A stretch of DNA of 64,000 bases from Callaeas wilsoni (GCA_013398955.1 VWPU01014834.1:89456-153455), one strand, 5' to 3'; positions 1-13,930 are shown, counted from the stretch's first letter. The notes: a model not told the origin generated them from the sequence alone. Made by a program: numbers and translations.

Positions 1-110
1 CACCATGCCACAATTCAACATGTATTAATTCCTCCTTGAGCAGTTCACATTTGAACAGAAGAGTTATGGCAATTCTAGTCAGATACAAGAAAACATAACT
101 GCACGTAAGA

Positions 111-124
111 TTTTTTTTTTTTTT
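111..124. repeat. Poly-T run
   Basis: Fourteen consecutive T on the plus strand (poly-A on the WASL sense strand). No flanking element that would make it a SINE or LINE tail was recognised. Confidence 0.9.
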
Positions 125-357
125 AATATGTACCAGCAACTGAGTCTGCTATGAATAGTTACTCCCAGTGACAAGTCTTAAAAAGTAGATATACTATGGG
201 GGAAAAAAAAGGCATGAAGATATATTAGTTCTATGATCCCTTGCCATATTCAAAGTTTACTGCAGAGATAAAACATTAGACACCAGTTTAGTGCCCAGGA
301 GACTGCTGGTTTTCATTTCGTTCTAGCAACAAGAAGTTGCATGCTAATGTTTGTTTC

Positions 358-460
358 TCCCCTGTGCCTCAGTTTCCTCATCTGTAACACATAAGAGAGA
401 CACTGACCTCTACCTCTGTAAAGTGCTTTGAGCACTACTGATGAAGAAGTATTATGCTGT
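358..460 (+). repeat. Ancient MIR/CORE-SINE-like fragment
   Basis: The plus strand contains CCTCAGTTTCCTCATCTGTAA (about 367-387; typical MIR core) followed at the expected distance by TGTAAAGTGCTTTGAG (417-432), which corresponds to the 3' part of MIR/L2-tailed SINEs. The order and spacing fit one element in plus orientation, with heavy divergence between the two blocks. MIR-class elements spread early in amniote history, so this copy is old. It lies inside WASL intron 1, antisense to that gene. Family membership is assigned by pattern recognition, and the exact subfamily is not determined. Confidence 0.7.
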
Positions 461-1106
461 CACAGACAGAAATTATTTTTGGAGGGTGTGGGATATGAGT
501 CAACATTATCTTCTTTGCTAATAGCAAGTGTTAAGACAGGTTAATTTCCACATCTGTTTTAGATAAGGAAATGGAGATAGTCCTTTATCATGGGGTAACA
601 CCTTGAGTCTAGTGACATTTATTACAGCTAACAGTTTCAATTACCACTGTCCATAGGGGCTCCTTCTTTGCAAGGTAGCAGTGCTACATTTACCAACATG
701 CTATGGAGGCCAAAAGCCACTTGAATTCACCTGTCTGTAAACAAACTTTAGCAGTTTGGAAGCAGTGTCACAGAATGGTGGTCTTAGAAGGCCAACTGTA
801 AGTAGGCCTCAGGCTTAAGATTTAAGTCACCTATTTCCATTTTAGACAAATCGTGGCTGCAAATTCTTTGTAACAAACTTAATAATGCTTTTGTAAGTCA
901 CCATCACACATTTTTTACACAGTACATTTAACTCATGATTCTTAAGAGGGAAGACAAAAGAGTACAAGGCGTATGTACAGGGACTCAAAACTTCCCATGT
1001 ACCTGGAATTTCTCAGTAGTCTATTCCATGACAATGCCTGAGCAACAATAATCCCTGAAGTCTCAGCATGTAAGCATTGAAAAAAAGGTAAGACAATGCA
1101 CCAAAC

Positions 1107-1128
1107 AATAAAACAAAACAAAACAAAG
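1107..1128. repeat. (AAAAC)n short tandem repeat
   Basis: About four units of AAAAC/AAAAT in tandem on the plus strand within WASL intron 1. A simple low-complexity tract. Confidence 0.85.
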
Positions 1129-4100
1129 TTGTTTTAAAACTAGGCACTCTATCCCAGTTCTGACACAGCCCTTCAATAAAGACAATCTCATCATCCCCAT
1201 ATACCCAGGTTCATTTAGAAAGGATTAAGGCTACACTGAAAAACGCTACGGAGAGTTTACTTTTGCTTTTGGCATTGCTACTTGGTCCCCAAAAAGAGCT
1301 GAAAACTCCACTGTAGTGTGGCCTTTGCAGCTCAAGATTTGCGTTTAAACTCTCAGGTCAGGTATTACAAACCTTCAATTTCTGCTACTAAAGAAAAGCC
1401 CCGCCAAAAAATAATTTGCGTTTTTGTTACACTCTCCCCCTTGATTGTCTAAATAAGTATCTATATTTGAGTGTCGTTTATTGAAGGGAAAAAACACCCA
1501 ACCTTAAGGCAAGAATCGCTGAGTTTGCAATATTCAATTTCTGGGCGGAAAAAAGAAATTAATACAACTGAGCTCTGCCAAGCTAGAGTTCAATACAAAG
1601 TTCAGACTAAGAATTATTTTGAAATTCAGATATTAACAATGAAGTTGACAATTTCTTTTCCGAACTTAGAACCCACTATCTGAAAATAAATGCACAGAGG
1701 GCTGCTGAATGGGAAAGCTTCTTCCCTGAAGTCAAAATTATTCTGTAACTCTTTATGGTGCCACAATATTTCTTATAATGAACTTGCCTGCGCTACTGAA
1801 CACACCTAGAAGAGTAAAAACAGTAAATAATCTACATATTTAAAGTTAATGATAAAGTGTTTATTAATACAAGAAAAATGTTGTAGAAAGAGGGCAGCAG
1901 GATGTATTTTTCCACTGCACTTAACACTTTGGTGTCCATATCCAGTCATCAGTTTCCAGTTTAAGAAAAAAATTAAAATATCACGCAATACTTATTTTTA
2001 CTTTCAGTGCAGAGCTGGTAGTACAAGTTCACATAGCAGAAGGGAGGAACAGATATAGTGATACTGTTCTCAATCTTTAATTCTTAAATATTAATGTCTG
2101 GATGATCAGTGACATGTCAGTTAGCTCACTTCAGGACTAGGTTACTCTGACAAACCAGGCATCATGCAGCACTTAAAGTGCCCAGAGCACCTGAATTGAA
2201 AAACAGCCTGGATGATGCATGGCAGATATCCATATTCATGACTGATTTGTTTATTTGGAATAAGTCAACTACGTAAAACCCTTTGCTAATTCAGACTTGC
2301 ATCATAGTGATATTTTTTGCATGCAGTGACCTTGGAGAAGTTATTTCCTGTCAAATGGATATTGATACTGTATCATTTCATTGCTAAAACAATTATTGCA
2401 GCCAGAATTGACATGCAAGTCACCATCCTGAACCTGAAATAAAGACTAGAAACACTCAGCTTCTAAATCCATGACATATTGTTACCTCTCTTCTGTTCTG
2501 AACCAAATGCTACCTGTTGTAGGAGAGAACTGCTTGCACAGCACCAAGCCTCACCAAGGGACGAGTTCCTGCCAGTGCTGACTTACAAAAGTGACACTGG
2601 GAAGAAAACAAGGGAGGGAGGGAATAACCAGACACTTAAGGGGAAAAAAAGATAGAATAAAAACTTCAGAGAAATGTTTACAGAACTGAGGCATGCAAAC
2701 GCTATCTAGCAGATCTCGTGGACATAGAAGACAGAACAAACTGCGAAGTTTCTTGAGCTCATACCTGTATACCCCAGACAGAACCAGTAATTAAGGTGAG
2801 ATACCAGAAAAGACAGAGTATGTAATGATTAAACTACCACTAATTATACTACTTCATACCCTAGAACAGTCTCTGGAGCTCAATCAGGAAACAATTTATT
2901 GCATCTGAGCTGACAGAAAACTGCTACAACATTCCAAAATGCAGCTTCAGGTAAGATTCCAAAAGAACTAAGCACATCCCTGGAGGCTTTGAAGATGCAC
3001 AGAACTTTTCTTAAATTACTTACAAACTACTCATCAGAAAAGAAACCTTCAGACCGGATACATTTTCTTCGTAGGCCAACACTCTGCAAACAAGAAGTGA
3101 AGTGAAAGAAATGCAACATCCTTTAAGGTCATCCCTACTGTACCTCATGCACTCTGTAGAAGCACAGATACAAGTCAGCTACATCTCCTTACCAGAAGGC
3201 AAAATGCTTTTTTTTTTTTCCTCCTGAAATCAGAGATCAGAAACCTTATGAGCTTGTGTTCACAGTATCAGTATCAAATAGACTTGATAATGTGTCCACT
3301 GAAGCAGGTGGTTACAGCACGCTTTCATCTGCTGTAACTTCTAGGCATCTGCATTTTCTAAGGTTTCCAAAAGTAATTTCTAGGAGCAGAAAGACAATAT
3401 TGAATTTTGCTGCTGGCAGGAAAACCAAATTTGAATTGAACTTAATGTCAAAGCAGACAGTTATGTGCACAGCATTAGAGCTGACCCTTATTCTGTGATG
3501 TGTGTGCTACTGACAATGCTAGAACAGACAGCTCCCATCTCCCCATCCCCAGCACCATAGCTGCTTTTGTGTCCTAGCAGATTTCCCTGGCTGTGCAGAT
3601 ATGAGTTACTAAGACCTGGGCCACTTTCTGGCTATGACAGGAAGTGGTGCAGACTGCACACATGCACAGAGGAACAAACTCTCTTCCCAACACAACACAA
3701 ATTGGGTGATGATGGCCCTATCCCATATGATGTACCAGGAGCTGTTCACACCATTCTAATCTCAAACCCACACTCATACTAATTTGAGCAACTACTAGGC
3801 TAGCACTCAAAACTGTGCCAGGGAGTATGCCAACAAATTGAACACCATGGACAGTCACAGAACAGTGCCTGAGTTCATGCTACTGCCCCACTTAGGTTAG
3901 CCATCAGCATGGTAGCACAGCTGGCTGACAGACCAGAGGTGAGAAAAAGGACAAGATGCACCCTTCTGCCACCAAGCTTAAATGTTATCAGGGACATAAA
4001 GGTATGGTCCAGACAGGTATGGCCAGTGTGAGAGATGGACTCCTTGGTAACATAGTGTGAAGCCTGGAGCAGCAGCATGAACACTTTCGATAAACAAATT

Positions 4101-7100
4101 TCATAAACAATATGAAGAGAGGACAGAGAAATAAACAGAATTTGTCATTTGAAGGCAGAAAAGACCAGAGGTGTTCAAAGAGGCTGTTAAGGAAAAGTGT
4201 CAGTGAAGAACTGAGGCATTCAAAGCAAGACCTCCTAAATGACACAAAAAGATGAAGTTAAAACCATCACATGGAGTGAGATCTACATATCCCAGCAAAA
4301 CATTTAGCACCAAACCCATCTCCATGCATCCTGTCAAACAAAACTGTAATACAACTATAAGTATGTTGCATCTAGATGCTTGAACTAAGGCAAGGAAGGG
4401 CATGCCCTGAGCAGAGACAACAGTTGTATTTTCAGTCTCTGAAGTATAGAAATACTGGCACCTGAATATGATATGGACAAATCTCTTAAAGACAAAACTA
4501 TTTTTTAAAACAAAGAAATGGTGTGTTGAATCGCTACTGAATTCTAGACATCAAGCACAACCAGCATTTTCTATTGCAATCACACTAAATTTAAAGCTAT
4601 ATAAGATTTTAAAGTTCCAGGTACACAAACTGAGCACAGTGCTAACAGTACAGTGTAACACAAAGAGGTTGACATTGTTTAAGAAAGGTCAAAATTACAA
4701 CACCTATTATATAGCTAAAAAATATTGGTTCACATAACATTGCACAAAATTAAGCCCAAACCCTGAATTTTTTTAAACTGTTAATTATCAGGCCGCTAAA
4801 AATATAAATGCTAATAAATTCATGTCCAGTTATAAAATGAATTTCATACCTGAGATACTCTTAACTAAAACCTAAAGCAAATAAAGAAAAAAATAGCCCT
4901 ACATTTAATTTGTTAGAAACTACTGTTTCCTTCTATGCAAATGCAAGGGGAAGCTTTTGTCTGTAGTATTGCACAGAACACACACCACTACAGGATGTTC
5001 ATAATTCTCTTCCTCTTTTCAGTTAACCACAAAAATCAAGCGCAGTTTTACAGAGAGGAGGTTATTTGGATGCCTTTGTGTATATTTAGTGTCATAAGCC
5101 AAGTGATGTTTCTGTTTGCTTTGGCTGACTGAGGGGGAGTAAAGGGAAAAAACGTCTACTTAGAAAGAATGACCACATCTTAGCTGTTCTCAGAGAGAGC
5201 TGTCACGTGGTTAGAGGAGCAGGAAATAACTTACAGTTCAGTCGAAGCAGGACTAAGCAATTCTGTGGTTTCAAATCTGAGCCTGTAGAGTTGCTGAAGC
5301 TGTATCTTCCAGTATACAGTTTCTTAATATAGCAACTTACAAACTGGAGAGTCTGGTCCTGCCTGGAGAAGCAGCAGTGAAGGGTGGAGCAGTGCAAGAA
5401 GCCTGAGGAACACCATACTCCTGTTTTTGTGTACTCTTCTTATATCCACTAAAAGTTCTCTTCCCTACAACAATATTAACTATGACTTTGGCCAGTGAAG
5501 ACAATATAGGTGAGAAATGTGTAATGGCCAGGTCTCAGGTTCAAGTGCACTCCATGCCTGCAGCAGCAAACAGCTGCCTGGCATAGACAGTGCCTCCTCT
5601 CCTCATGTCTACCCTTGTGCAGTGCTCTGCTGAGCTACATACACATGCCATGTCGATCCCAGCAATGCATATGGGTAGGACTACACACTGGATGAGACAC
5701 AAATCAGATCCTCCTTTGTTCATCCTCAAGAATAAAGCTGTTGAGGAAGCGAGAAGTAGGGGGAATAAGGGAGTGGAGGGGAGAATGGTGAGGAAGAGAG
5801 TCAGTCCTACCTGGAGATGTTTGTGCAGATTATGGATGCAGGAGCTGAAGGAAGAAAGGAAGATTCTGGAAGCACTTGAGGTACAAGAGGGAAACAGGAA
5901 AGGAGGAAACCCTGTTAGTGGGACAGCACAGAAAACTTACTAAAAACATAAAAAGAGCACGTGTGTTAAGAGAGTACACGGACAACATGATGAAAGCAGA
6001 GACACGAGATTTGGAGGGCAGAGGTCACTATGTAGGACTTGAAGGTACATCAGCAGGATGAGGCTTAAAAAAGAAATAGTGGTTAAATTGATTCCTAAAA
6101 TTTAAAATTCTTTTAAAGTCAATAAATTACTGCTTCTGTTACAAAACGTACTAAGGAGGTTGTAAGAAATCTCTCACTTTTCTTTATCCCAAACACAGGA
6201 AAATATTAATACAACAAATTAATACTAATTTGTCATCCACAAATCACACACAGGTAAATTAATCTCTTGGCTGTCACCTTGAGAAGGGAGAAAACATCTA
6301 AAATGTACTGCCAAATTCCCACTTTGAAATATTCTTGTTCTTCAGCCTAGACAGCAAGACAAGTACTACGGCTTGTTACTTAATCTCAGCAAGTGCTGTC
6401 AAACTTTTGGGAAAGCCATTATCATCAGTAACACTTGAAGTAAATGTCTTTTTTAAAAGGATTTGCAATCTCAGAGGCAAGAGTTACCTTTGCATAATTG
6501 AGAGTTCAAATAATTAAAACCAGGTTTCTAAGCGGTTCAAAAAGGCAAAAGTCACACTTTCTTTTGCTAGGTCAGTGTTTCTCAAATTGCAGGCACAGTA
6601 CCTTCATATGCAAAATATGCTTATATAGGAACATACCTGTGCTCACTAAATACTCCACCCTGATGCTGCGTAGTGGCTAATGAACAAGGGGAGATAAAGG
6701 CAAAATAACACATTTGCATTGAAGGGAAAGGAGATGAATGCAGGGAAACTCTGAATTACACAAAGTTCTGTGTGGGAAAATGGTGTGTGAAACCATCTTA
6801 CAGAAATGGAAACACAACCTTAGTGTGATCTTTCAGCTTTAAGCTAGACACACGGGAGAACTGAAAAATGTATTAACACTTTCTCAGAAAGCCTAAAAGA
6901 AAATGCTGCCTTAAGAGTGAGGATTTTAAGGACAGCTAAATAAACAGTAGAGGGAAAACAGCCTCACCAAGGTGGGGATGCATGTATGAAAGCAAGCGCC
7001 TAAAGTGAGAAGCAATCTGCAAATCTGTCAGTGTGTTGTGGAGCTCTGCCGCAACAGTTTCCTTGCCAGCAATGATCATCTCCACAGAACATTATGTCTA

Positions 7101-8123
7101 CAGGAATTGAGTAATTCATTTAATGAACTTATTCCAGAATTATATATTCTTAACACAGACATTCTAATTTGAGATGCCTGAAGTGTCATTTAGTGCACAA
7201 AGAGGTGTCAGCAAAACTGTCTACCTTTAACTCAGAAGTGTCTGAGAAAACACTACTTAATTTTAAGAATTAAGCAAGTGAGCAGCTTTCTAAGAAAGTG
7301 TCCCTATGATTGTCTGAACTGCATCTTTTCTTTTCGCATTTAGACCGTCTTGAACACTGCTCCTGTCATGTGATGATCACAGCACACTTCAGGATGTTCA
7401 AATTTAACTACAACTGCCCCTGAAGGTAACTGCACACCTACTGTTCCCATTTTACTGGTTATCCAGGCATCAACAACATGTCTGGAAGCCACAAAAGCTA
7501 GTGTGGCAGTGTACCCAAGCAAATACCCCAAGAAACTAAACTATCTTGTACAGCATCTGAGTCATGTCTCGGTACCACCCATGAAGGTAAACTTCTAGTT
7601 CCACTAAATCCACTTTGCAACATTTACTGTTACAAGGAAAACAAACTAGCCAATAAAAAAAAAAATCTCTCTGTGAATAAGTAACACAATGTCAGCCTTT
7701 CTTGAGGAAACTGTACCCTAACCTACCAATAAGCAACCTGTCTACTGCATGTGACACATTTTCGTTACTTCCTGTATTTTATTATCTAAGTCTCCTGTAC
7801 TATACTAAGTTTTATTTCTGTACTACAAAGATTCCTCAAGAGACAAGCCTATGAAACATGCTCACTGGAGGAGAGGACACCATAAATCTTACCACACAGC
7901 TTTAAGTCAACAGCAAATTTTCTCAGCAAACTGAGCATTTAAAGCTCCACAAACCCCATATATACTGCAGACAGTTCTGCCTATAAAAGGACAATGACGG
8001 GATCAGGCCTTTTTTCATGTTGGTTAATGAACTAGTACAAAGTTCCTAGGTGGCACTCACTTATCACCTACAAGTATCTTCAGTGCTTCACTCCACCCAT
8101 TCCAGCACTGAGCTAGAAGCTGT

Positions 8124-8144
8124 CAGTGGCAACAGCTGCCACTG
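8124..8144. other. Perfect 8-bp stem hairpin in WASL intron
   Basis: CAGTGGCA (8124-8131) and TGCCACTG (8137-8144) are perfect reverse complements separated by five bases. The stem is too short for a microRNA precursor and no function is inferred. Confidence 0.6.
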
Positions 8145-11100
8145 CTGGCACCTGCAGCCACTATTAATGAAACCAGTAGATGAGTTCTTTAAGCTGGCAC
8201 TATTAAAAGTAGAAAAATAAGGGTCATAAGAAGTTCTAAAGAAAAAACAGGTGAGTTTCTTCCAGGCAGAAGTACCAGAACTCTTTCAAAAACAGAAATT
8301 CAAGATCTAAAATTAGAGCATTCCCCATTATCATGTTTTTAGCCCAAAACTGCATGGTTCTTACAAGATGGATCTTACACTCTTCACTTGTGAGAAATTC
8401 AGCTTATGCTAAGTCTTTCAGAACTCCAGAAGAAATAACCAGACAGAAAAACATTCTAGCGAAAAAAATCTCAAAATAATATTTATAAGCAGATAATGCC
8501 AAGAAATCACATGAATTTTCCATGAAAGGAAGAACAAAGTAGTCTTTACACTTAAAAATTTGCATTAAATAGCAAACTCAGTCTTTATATTCTAACAAGA
8601 ACGTACTTCTTCCTTGGGTGTTCTCCTAAGCAAGGGCTATCTGGACATCTTGGTGAAAACCTTGCAGTCAAAACATGACTGTTCAACTGAATCCTACATT
8701 AAAACTTTGCCCTCTTCTAAATTCCTTAATATGACTCTTAGCTGTGAAAAACCAGTAAGTTACAACACAGCAGCTTGTGACTACAAATTGTTTTCATCCT
8801 GTTGTGTATGTACACCATAGGATGCCAGAGCACTTATCAGGAGCATGAGTGGCATACTTGACCATCTGATTAACCACAGAGATGCCGAGAGACTTTTGGC
8901 ACTTGACTGCCTCCAAACCAGATAAAATATATCTACAAAGATGCTCATAAGAGAATGCAGTAACACTGAAGCCTTAACAGAGTGAGGTACTGGTTCCAGG
9001 TCTATCTTACTAGATCACTCTTCATTCAGCCATACATAATGCTTCACAACAGAGAACACACAGTGACTGAAATTCTGAAATTTGTAGCAGGACTCACTCC
9101 TCATATCAAGACACGATTTGTCTAACACATGAGGTACAAGAACGGCCAGAAGAGATGTAACCACTACAGTCCCTGAAGCAGAGATAAAAACTTCTATTAG
9201 CTGACTTTCTATCTTAAAGTCAGTTGAATAGGAGATTTAGATAACTGACAGTGAGGTTTATTGACAATTATGGGATTTTAACACCTAAATTTCTGTCTTT
9301 TACTCCTTAACCATATCCCACACTTTGTGAATTGATGCTTTGCCTCAAATACATACAGCTACGAGATGCAGTGCCTTCTAGACTGTTCCCAAGCGGTCTC
9401 AAAACATTTCTCATCCATGGGTAAATAAGCTAAGGCAGTGAACTATGCTGTAAAGACATTTATAGGAAGCTGTGAGGAAAACAAGCATGAGAAACACACT
9501 ATGATAAGGATGATGGTTGTACCACTTGCTCTGGAGACTCTGATATGATCCATTACTGTGAAAATCAGTTTTGTAGGCACAGGTTTGGTTCCAAGGAACT
9601 CTCAAAACCCCACAGTCATTCCCTCTAGAATGGAAGATTATCACTGACAAGTTGTTCAGGGAACTCACTCTAGTGGATACTAGTGAGGTGTCCAAAGATG
9701 CTACATGTCTTTTGTAGAACAGGGCAATTCTAAAAAGAAATCCAGCTGTAATTTTCAATACTCTCCTGTTCCACAAGACCCTATCCTTTATACTTTATCT
9801 TCTCCCTCCACGTCTCATTTAAAAACAAATGTAAAGATGAGAGAATCACCACTGAATTAATTACTCGGTTCTCCCCTATTTGTATAGGGGATAAGTCCTT
9901 TTTAAACTGCAATGTCCATGTTTTTCGGATGTACAGGCTGCAGCTTAAACTCAAACTGAGGAGTCTCAACACTTCTCAGACGCATGAAGCTGCCCATTAC
10001 TTACACCTGTAGTCCACCTTCAACTCTTAGTTCATGCTGTTTTCATAAGCCCAAGTAATCTTACCAGTCCCTTCCTGACAACACATTTAATTCTTATCAA
10101 TTAAGAGCTACAACTGCCATTCAAGTTTTTATTTTGTTTTATCTTAACTATTACTGCAATTTGTTCTTTGGCTCTGATATACAAACTTATTCTGGTCACA
10201 TGCACTTTTAAAAGCAGCCAAAATAGTTTTCTTAGTTAGCTTACTGCTGTGTCACTTCTCTTTCTGCATCCTTCACGAGTTCCTGTTTACCCCATGAACC
10301 ATGGCAAGATCTTAACAAAGAACAACATATTAGGAATATTCATATTAGCCTTATTCATTACACCTTATCCAAGTGTTGAGTCTCACTTCTAAGCAGGATA
10401 AAATATACATACTCCATTTTACCGACTTCTAATGCTACCAAGTACATACTTCTCATGTTTTTTAATTTCCTAAGGCCGCTCAAAAAATTACTTCTACAGA
10501 ATAAACTAACTTTTCATTACTGACATCTCTGACCAATATTAATCATGCAAATTATGAAAGTTACTTCTTTATTGCAAATTATAAAAGAGACATCCAGCAT
10601 TTACTTTTTCTTACAAAACTCATCGTTATTTAAAGTAATGGTTTGTAACTAACCAGAGCTTCCGCAAAAACTTCTAAGTTGGGCATAACCACAAAAAAAT
10701 TATTAATATGCACAAAACTAATCTCATAGCTCCCCTTAGTAAAAGTGTACATAAAATTTTATTTCTACATTATGATTAAAAAGTTATTGAAAACTTTTTA
10801 CAGATAGCAAATTCCGCACTTGACCTAGATAACAAAGGTCACAAACCTGAATGAAAATTAGTTACATGCCTAAACAATGGAAGTCCTAAAGGGCTTTAAG
10901 CTGGATACATGCTGTAAGTAGTCCTACATTTGGATTCATACTTCAGCCAAATTAACTATAGCTACAGCTTTGACTGTTAGCCAGTGGCTTGGTTTTGAAA
11001 GCTTAATCTGTCATGGGCAAAGGTATTTTAATTGCTTATAGATTCAGATAAACATTTTACAGCTCAGCAAGTGGAGGGGAAAAAAATAGTAGGAAAAAAA

Positions 11101-13810
11101 ATCAATTACCCTCTATGTACACTTGCTTACGAGTGAGTTTCTCAAAGCACCAGTAGTAGTCTGCAAAACGGTATCAACCTCAGCAATACACAGAGTGAGG
11201 GCTCTTCACCATTTCCCCCACTCACAGGAAATTTATCTATCAGGTATCGTTACTTAAGATGCCGTTGGAACTATGTCCATTTCCGAGTTCACAGATTGTG
11301 AGTACTTGATCGAAGTTATACTACTTGATAAATTCCTTAGCTTTTCCACAGAACAAAAATCAGGTAGTTGAATCCTCAATACTATTTCAAAATAGCTGCC
11401 TTGTTACCAGTCAGAGACAAAGGAAAGACTGAAATAAATCAGATCCAGAGAACCACATGCTTTCTTAACTAAGCCCTTCAGGCCTGATAGCAGCACTATA
11501 GCCTCCATTAAGAGCTCTATAAATTATTACTACAAAGAGTATCTAGGATCATAGTTTAATGTCTCAATTGTTCCTCTAGTGTTCATTGCAGTAGAGATAT
11601 AAGCACAACATCTAGTCACACAACACCTAAAATTATGTCAGTGTGACTGATACACATCACATCCAGTAGCCTCTCCATGCCCCAGAGTGACAGAAACACC
11701 ACCTGCAGCATCCAGGCAGCCCAGACATTTCAGGTGATTACAAGAGCAAGCATTTAGCATCCTACAGAACTCACAAAATTTTCCTTTCTTAAAAAGCAGC
11801 ACTTACAGTCTGAAACTTCACTAATGAGTAATTCAAACGTGGATATTATGAGATCCAATACCATTTACATTACAGCAAAAAGGCATTTATCAGCATAGTA
11901 TGTTGAGTCAAGCTAGAAGGTCAAGAGTACCAAGAGTCCTATTGGGCTCTAGCAGATACTGTGATTTCAAGTTAGACAGCCACGGCGGTTACCATCTCCA
12001 GGTACTCGTTCCACTTCTCTGCTTAAGACAATGCCCTCCAAGGGACAGAATATTCAATCTGTTCACTTGTTTCTGAATTTCTGGCTCATGCCACACAGTA
12101 AGCCAAAAAAGCCCTGTTAAATACCTCTAGACCTTCAATGCTCAAGTCCTCAAGACTGAGCAGAGAACCTCAACTGTACTAAAATAAGCCTATGATTAAC
12201 TTAGAGAGCATGAAGGGCTGGGGAAAAGGGGAAACAACAGAACACAGTTTTAAGAACCTTAGTTGGAAAGTCATCCAATATTCAGTGTAAATTAGAAGAA
12301 TGCGTAGTTTCAAGCAAGCCATAAATCCCATGACATCCAGAACGTGTGAAAATATTTACCTCCAGTCTGCTTTCAACATACTGTTTATGCAGAAAAGTTG
12401 GGAGCTTGATTCGGTGAGTTTTACAGCTGAGTATAATAGAAATAAAAAGTGCGTTCACTTGACAAGAAAAAAATCAAGTTGCAGAAAAGCAAACTGGAAA
12501 TCAATTTACACGTGAATTCATGCACTATTTTTCCTATTTAAAGAAAAGTTGATACTGGGTTTTTTCCTTTCTTAGCAAAGAAGCTGAAGACATGAAATGT
12601 GTGCCTGAAATTAAGTGAGGCATTTCAACAAATCTATACTTTTCAAAACATATACTTTAGGGTCACACCTTCTGACACACTTAAATTAGTTACTGTGACA
12701 GCATCTTATCTAACCCACCCCAATGTAAATATTCTCTGCTTTCTGTTCAGTTACTGCATCTTATGTTTTCCTCGCAGCAGTCAGTTTGATCAACAATACC
12801 ATTTCAAAGTCCAGAGAGTTATGTGGAATCAGTATGACTACACGGATATCCTGCTTTAAGTCACAGTTTTAAGTTCATGAAACACCCTCCATAGCTTTAC
12901 AGCAAGCACCTACCAGTATTTTAGCTACCAGACACAATGCACTAGAACAGTCGTTGTTCTGAAAAAATATACTTTTTTAAAAAGCAGCTTCTTTTCTAAT
13001 GGAAGTGGTTATCTTTTGAAGCCTTCGGATAGTCCTTTAATACAGATAAGTAGTTTTAGACCGTTTTACATTACACGCAAGAAAGTATTCTGAAACCGAA
13101 GTTACTGATATAGAAATAGGAAAATATGCAGTATTTGAGTCGTATTTGAGTACACGAAGGTGTTGTTTAGGCTAAGAAAAGTACAGACTAAACCCAAGGC
13201 AGGCCTAGCATTGATACGAGCCTTCCTACAACTTCGTCAACACTGCTTTGTTGTACCGCTGGTGCACCTGGGGTCCGTTCCAGCCTCGTCGAGCAATGGA
13301 ACTTGTGCCGCCCGAGCCCCGCGGCTGTTCCTTTGCGGCCGGTTCCCCCTGAGCGCACGGGCCGGCTCCAAGGCAGACGGAGCCCCGCCGGCCCCCGGGA
13401 GCTCCATATGCCGATAGACAGCGGGGCGCGGAAGGACGGCGCCCGCACCGATGCCCGAGGCGGTCTCGGAACCGCCCGGCGCGCCCGGCTTCCAAGGGAG
13501 CGAGGCCGGGCCCGGCGCTCAGGGCCGGCAGCCTCGCCGGACCGGGCCGGCCGAGGGGCCGCTGCCGCCGCCGTTTATCGTCCCCCCGCCCTGCGCTGCG
13601 GGCGAGCCGGGCGGGCAGCGCGGCCTGCGAAGGCCGCCCCCCTCCCGACGCCGGGACGGGGCAGCGGAGCAGGATGAAACTTCCGCAGCCTCAACTTCCC
13701 AGCGCCCGGCCGGGCTGTCCTCACACGCCCCCGCCCGCCCCGGGCCTCGACCCGCCGCGCCCTGGTGGGGCGGCTGGGGTTGCCCCAGTCCCCTCGCCCC
13801 CCTGGTCGGG

Positions 13811-13816
13811 ACTTAC
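13811..13816 (-). other. WASL: Splice donor of WASL exon 1
   Basis: The minus strand reads GTAAGT immediately after the codon for the valine of GKKCV. It matches the consensus donor and sits where the family's first coding exon ends. The open frame continues past it into sequence with no resemblance to N-WASP, which supports splicing here. Confidence 0.93.
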
Positions 13817-13930
13817 CACGCATTTCTTGCCGAGGAAGCCGAAGAGGCTCTCGTTCTCCTGCGGGGTGAGCAGCAGCGAGCCCACGTTGGTGACCCGCCG
13901 CGGGGGCTGCTGCGGCGGGGCGCCGCTCAT
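13817..13930 (-). CDS. WASL: WASL (N-WASP) coding exon 1
   Basis: The minus strand reads an ATG at 13930-13928 and encodes 38 residues, starting MSGAPPQQPPRR and continuing with VTNVGSLLLTPQENESLF and GFLGKKCV. It ends at a consensus donor (GTAAGT) in phase 0. This matches the N-terminus of N-WASP: a short proline/glutamine-rich leader followed by the first strand and helix of the WH1/EVH1 domain, which binds WIP-family proteins. Full-length N-WASP (about 500 residues) is an autoinhibited actin-nucleation-promoting factor that Cdc42 and PIP2 release to activate Arp2/3. The remaining exons lie beyond the left edge. Compared with the mammalian protein as I know it, the leader differs and a Gly replaces a Thr just before FLGKKCV. 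The next hyaluronidase gene lies 33 kb upstream in the opposite orientation, as in mammals. Identification is firm; the start is chosen because it gives the family N-terminus. Confidence 0.96.

Larger units (their letters stand above)
1..13816 (-). other. WASL: WASL intron 1 (partial; continues beyond the left edge)
   Basis: This stretch lies directly 3' (minus strand) of WASL coding exon 1 and begins with a consensus donor, GTAAGT, read at 13816-13811. I searched the minus strand for the expected next exon, which encodes the rest of the WH1/EVH1 domain, by looking for coding patterns of its conserved aromatic and cysteine-rich blocks. I did not find it, so intron 1 appears to be at least 13.8 kb. 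The sequence is AT-rich with stops in all frames. Features seen inside are an ancient MIR-like SINE near 360-460, a poly-T run at 111-124, an (AAAAC)n tract near 1107-1128 and a small hairpin at 8124-8144. No other gene or RNA gene could be supported here. The search was by eye, so a very short exon could have been missed. Confidence 0.8.

Noticed and set aside
7340..7531. Minus-strand 63-codon frame inside the WASL intron, considered as a possible WASL exon 2
   Set aside because: No match to the WH1 domain, and it lacks the conserved aromatic/cysteine pattern of the expected exon.
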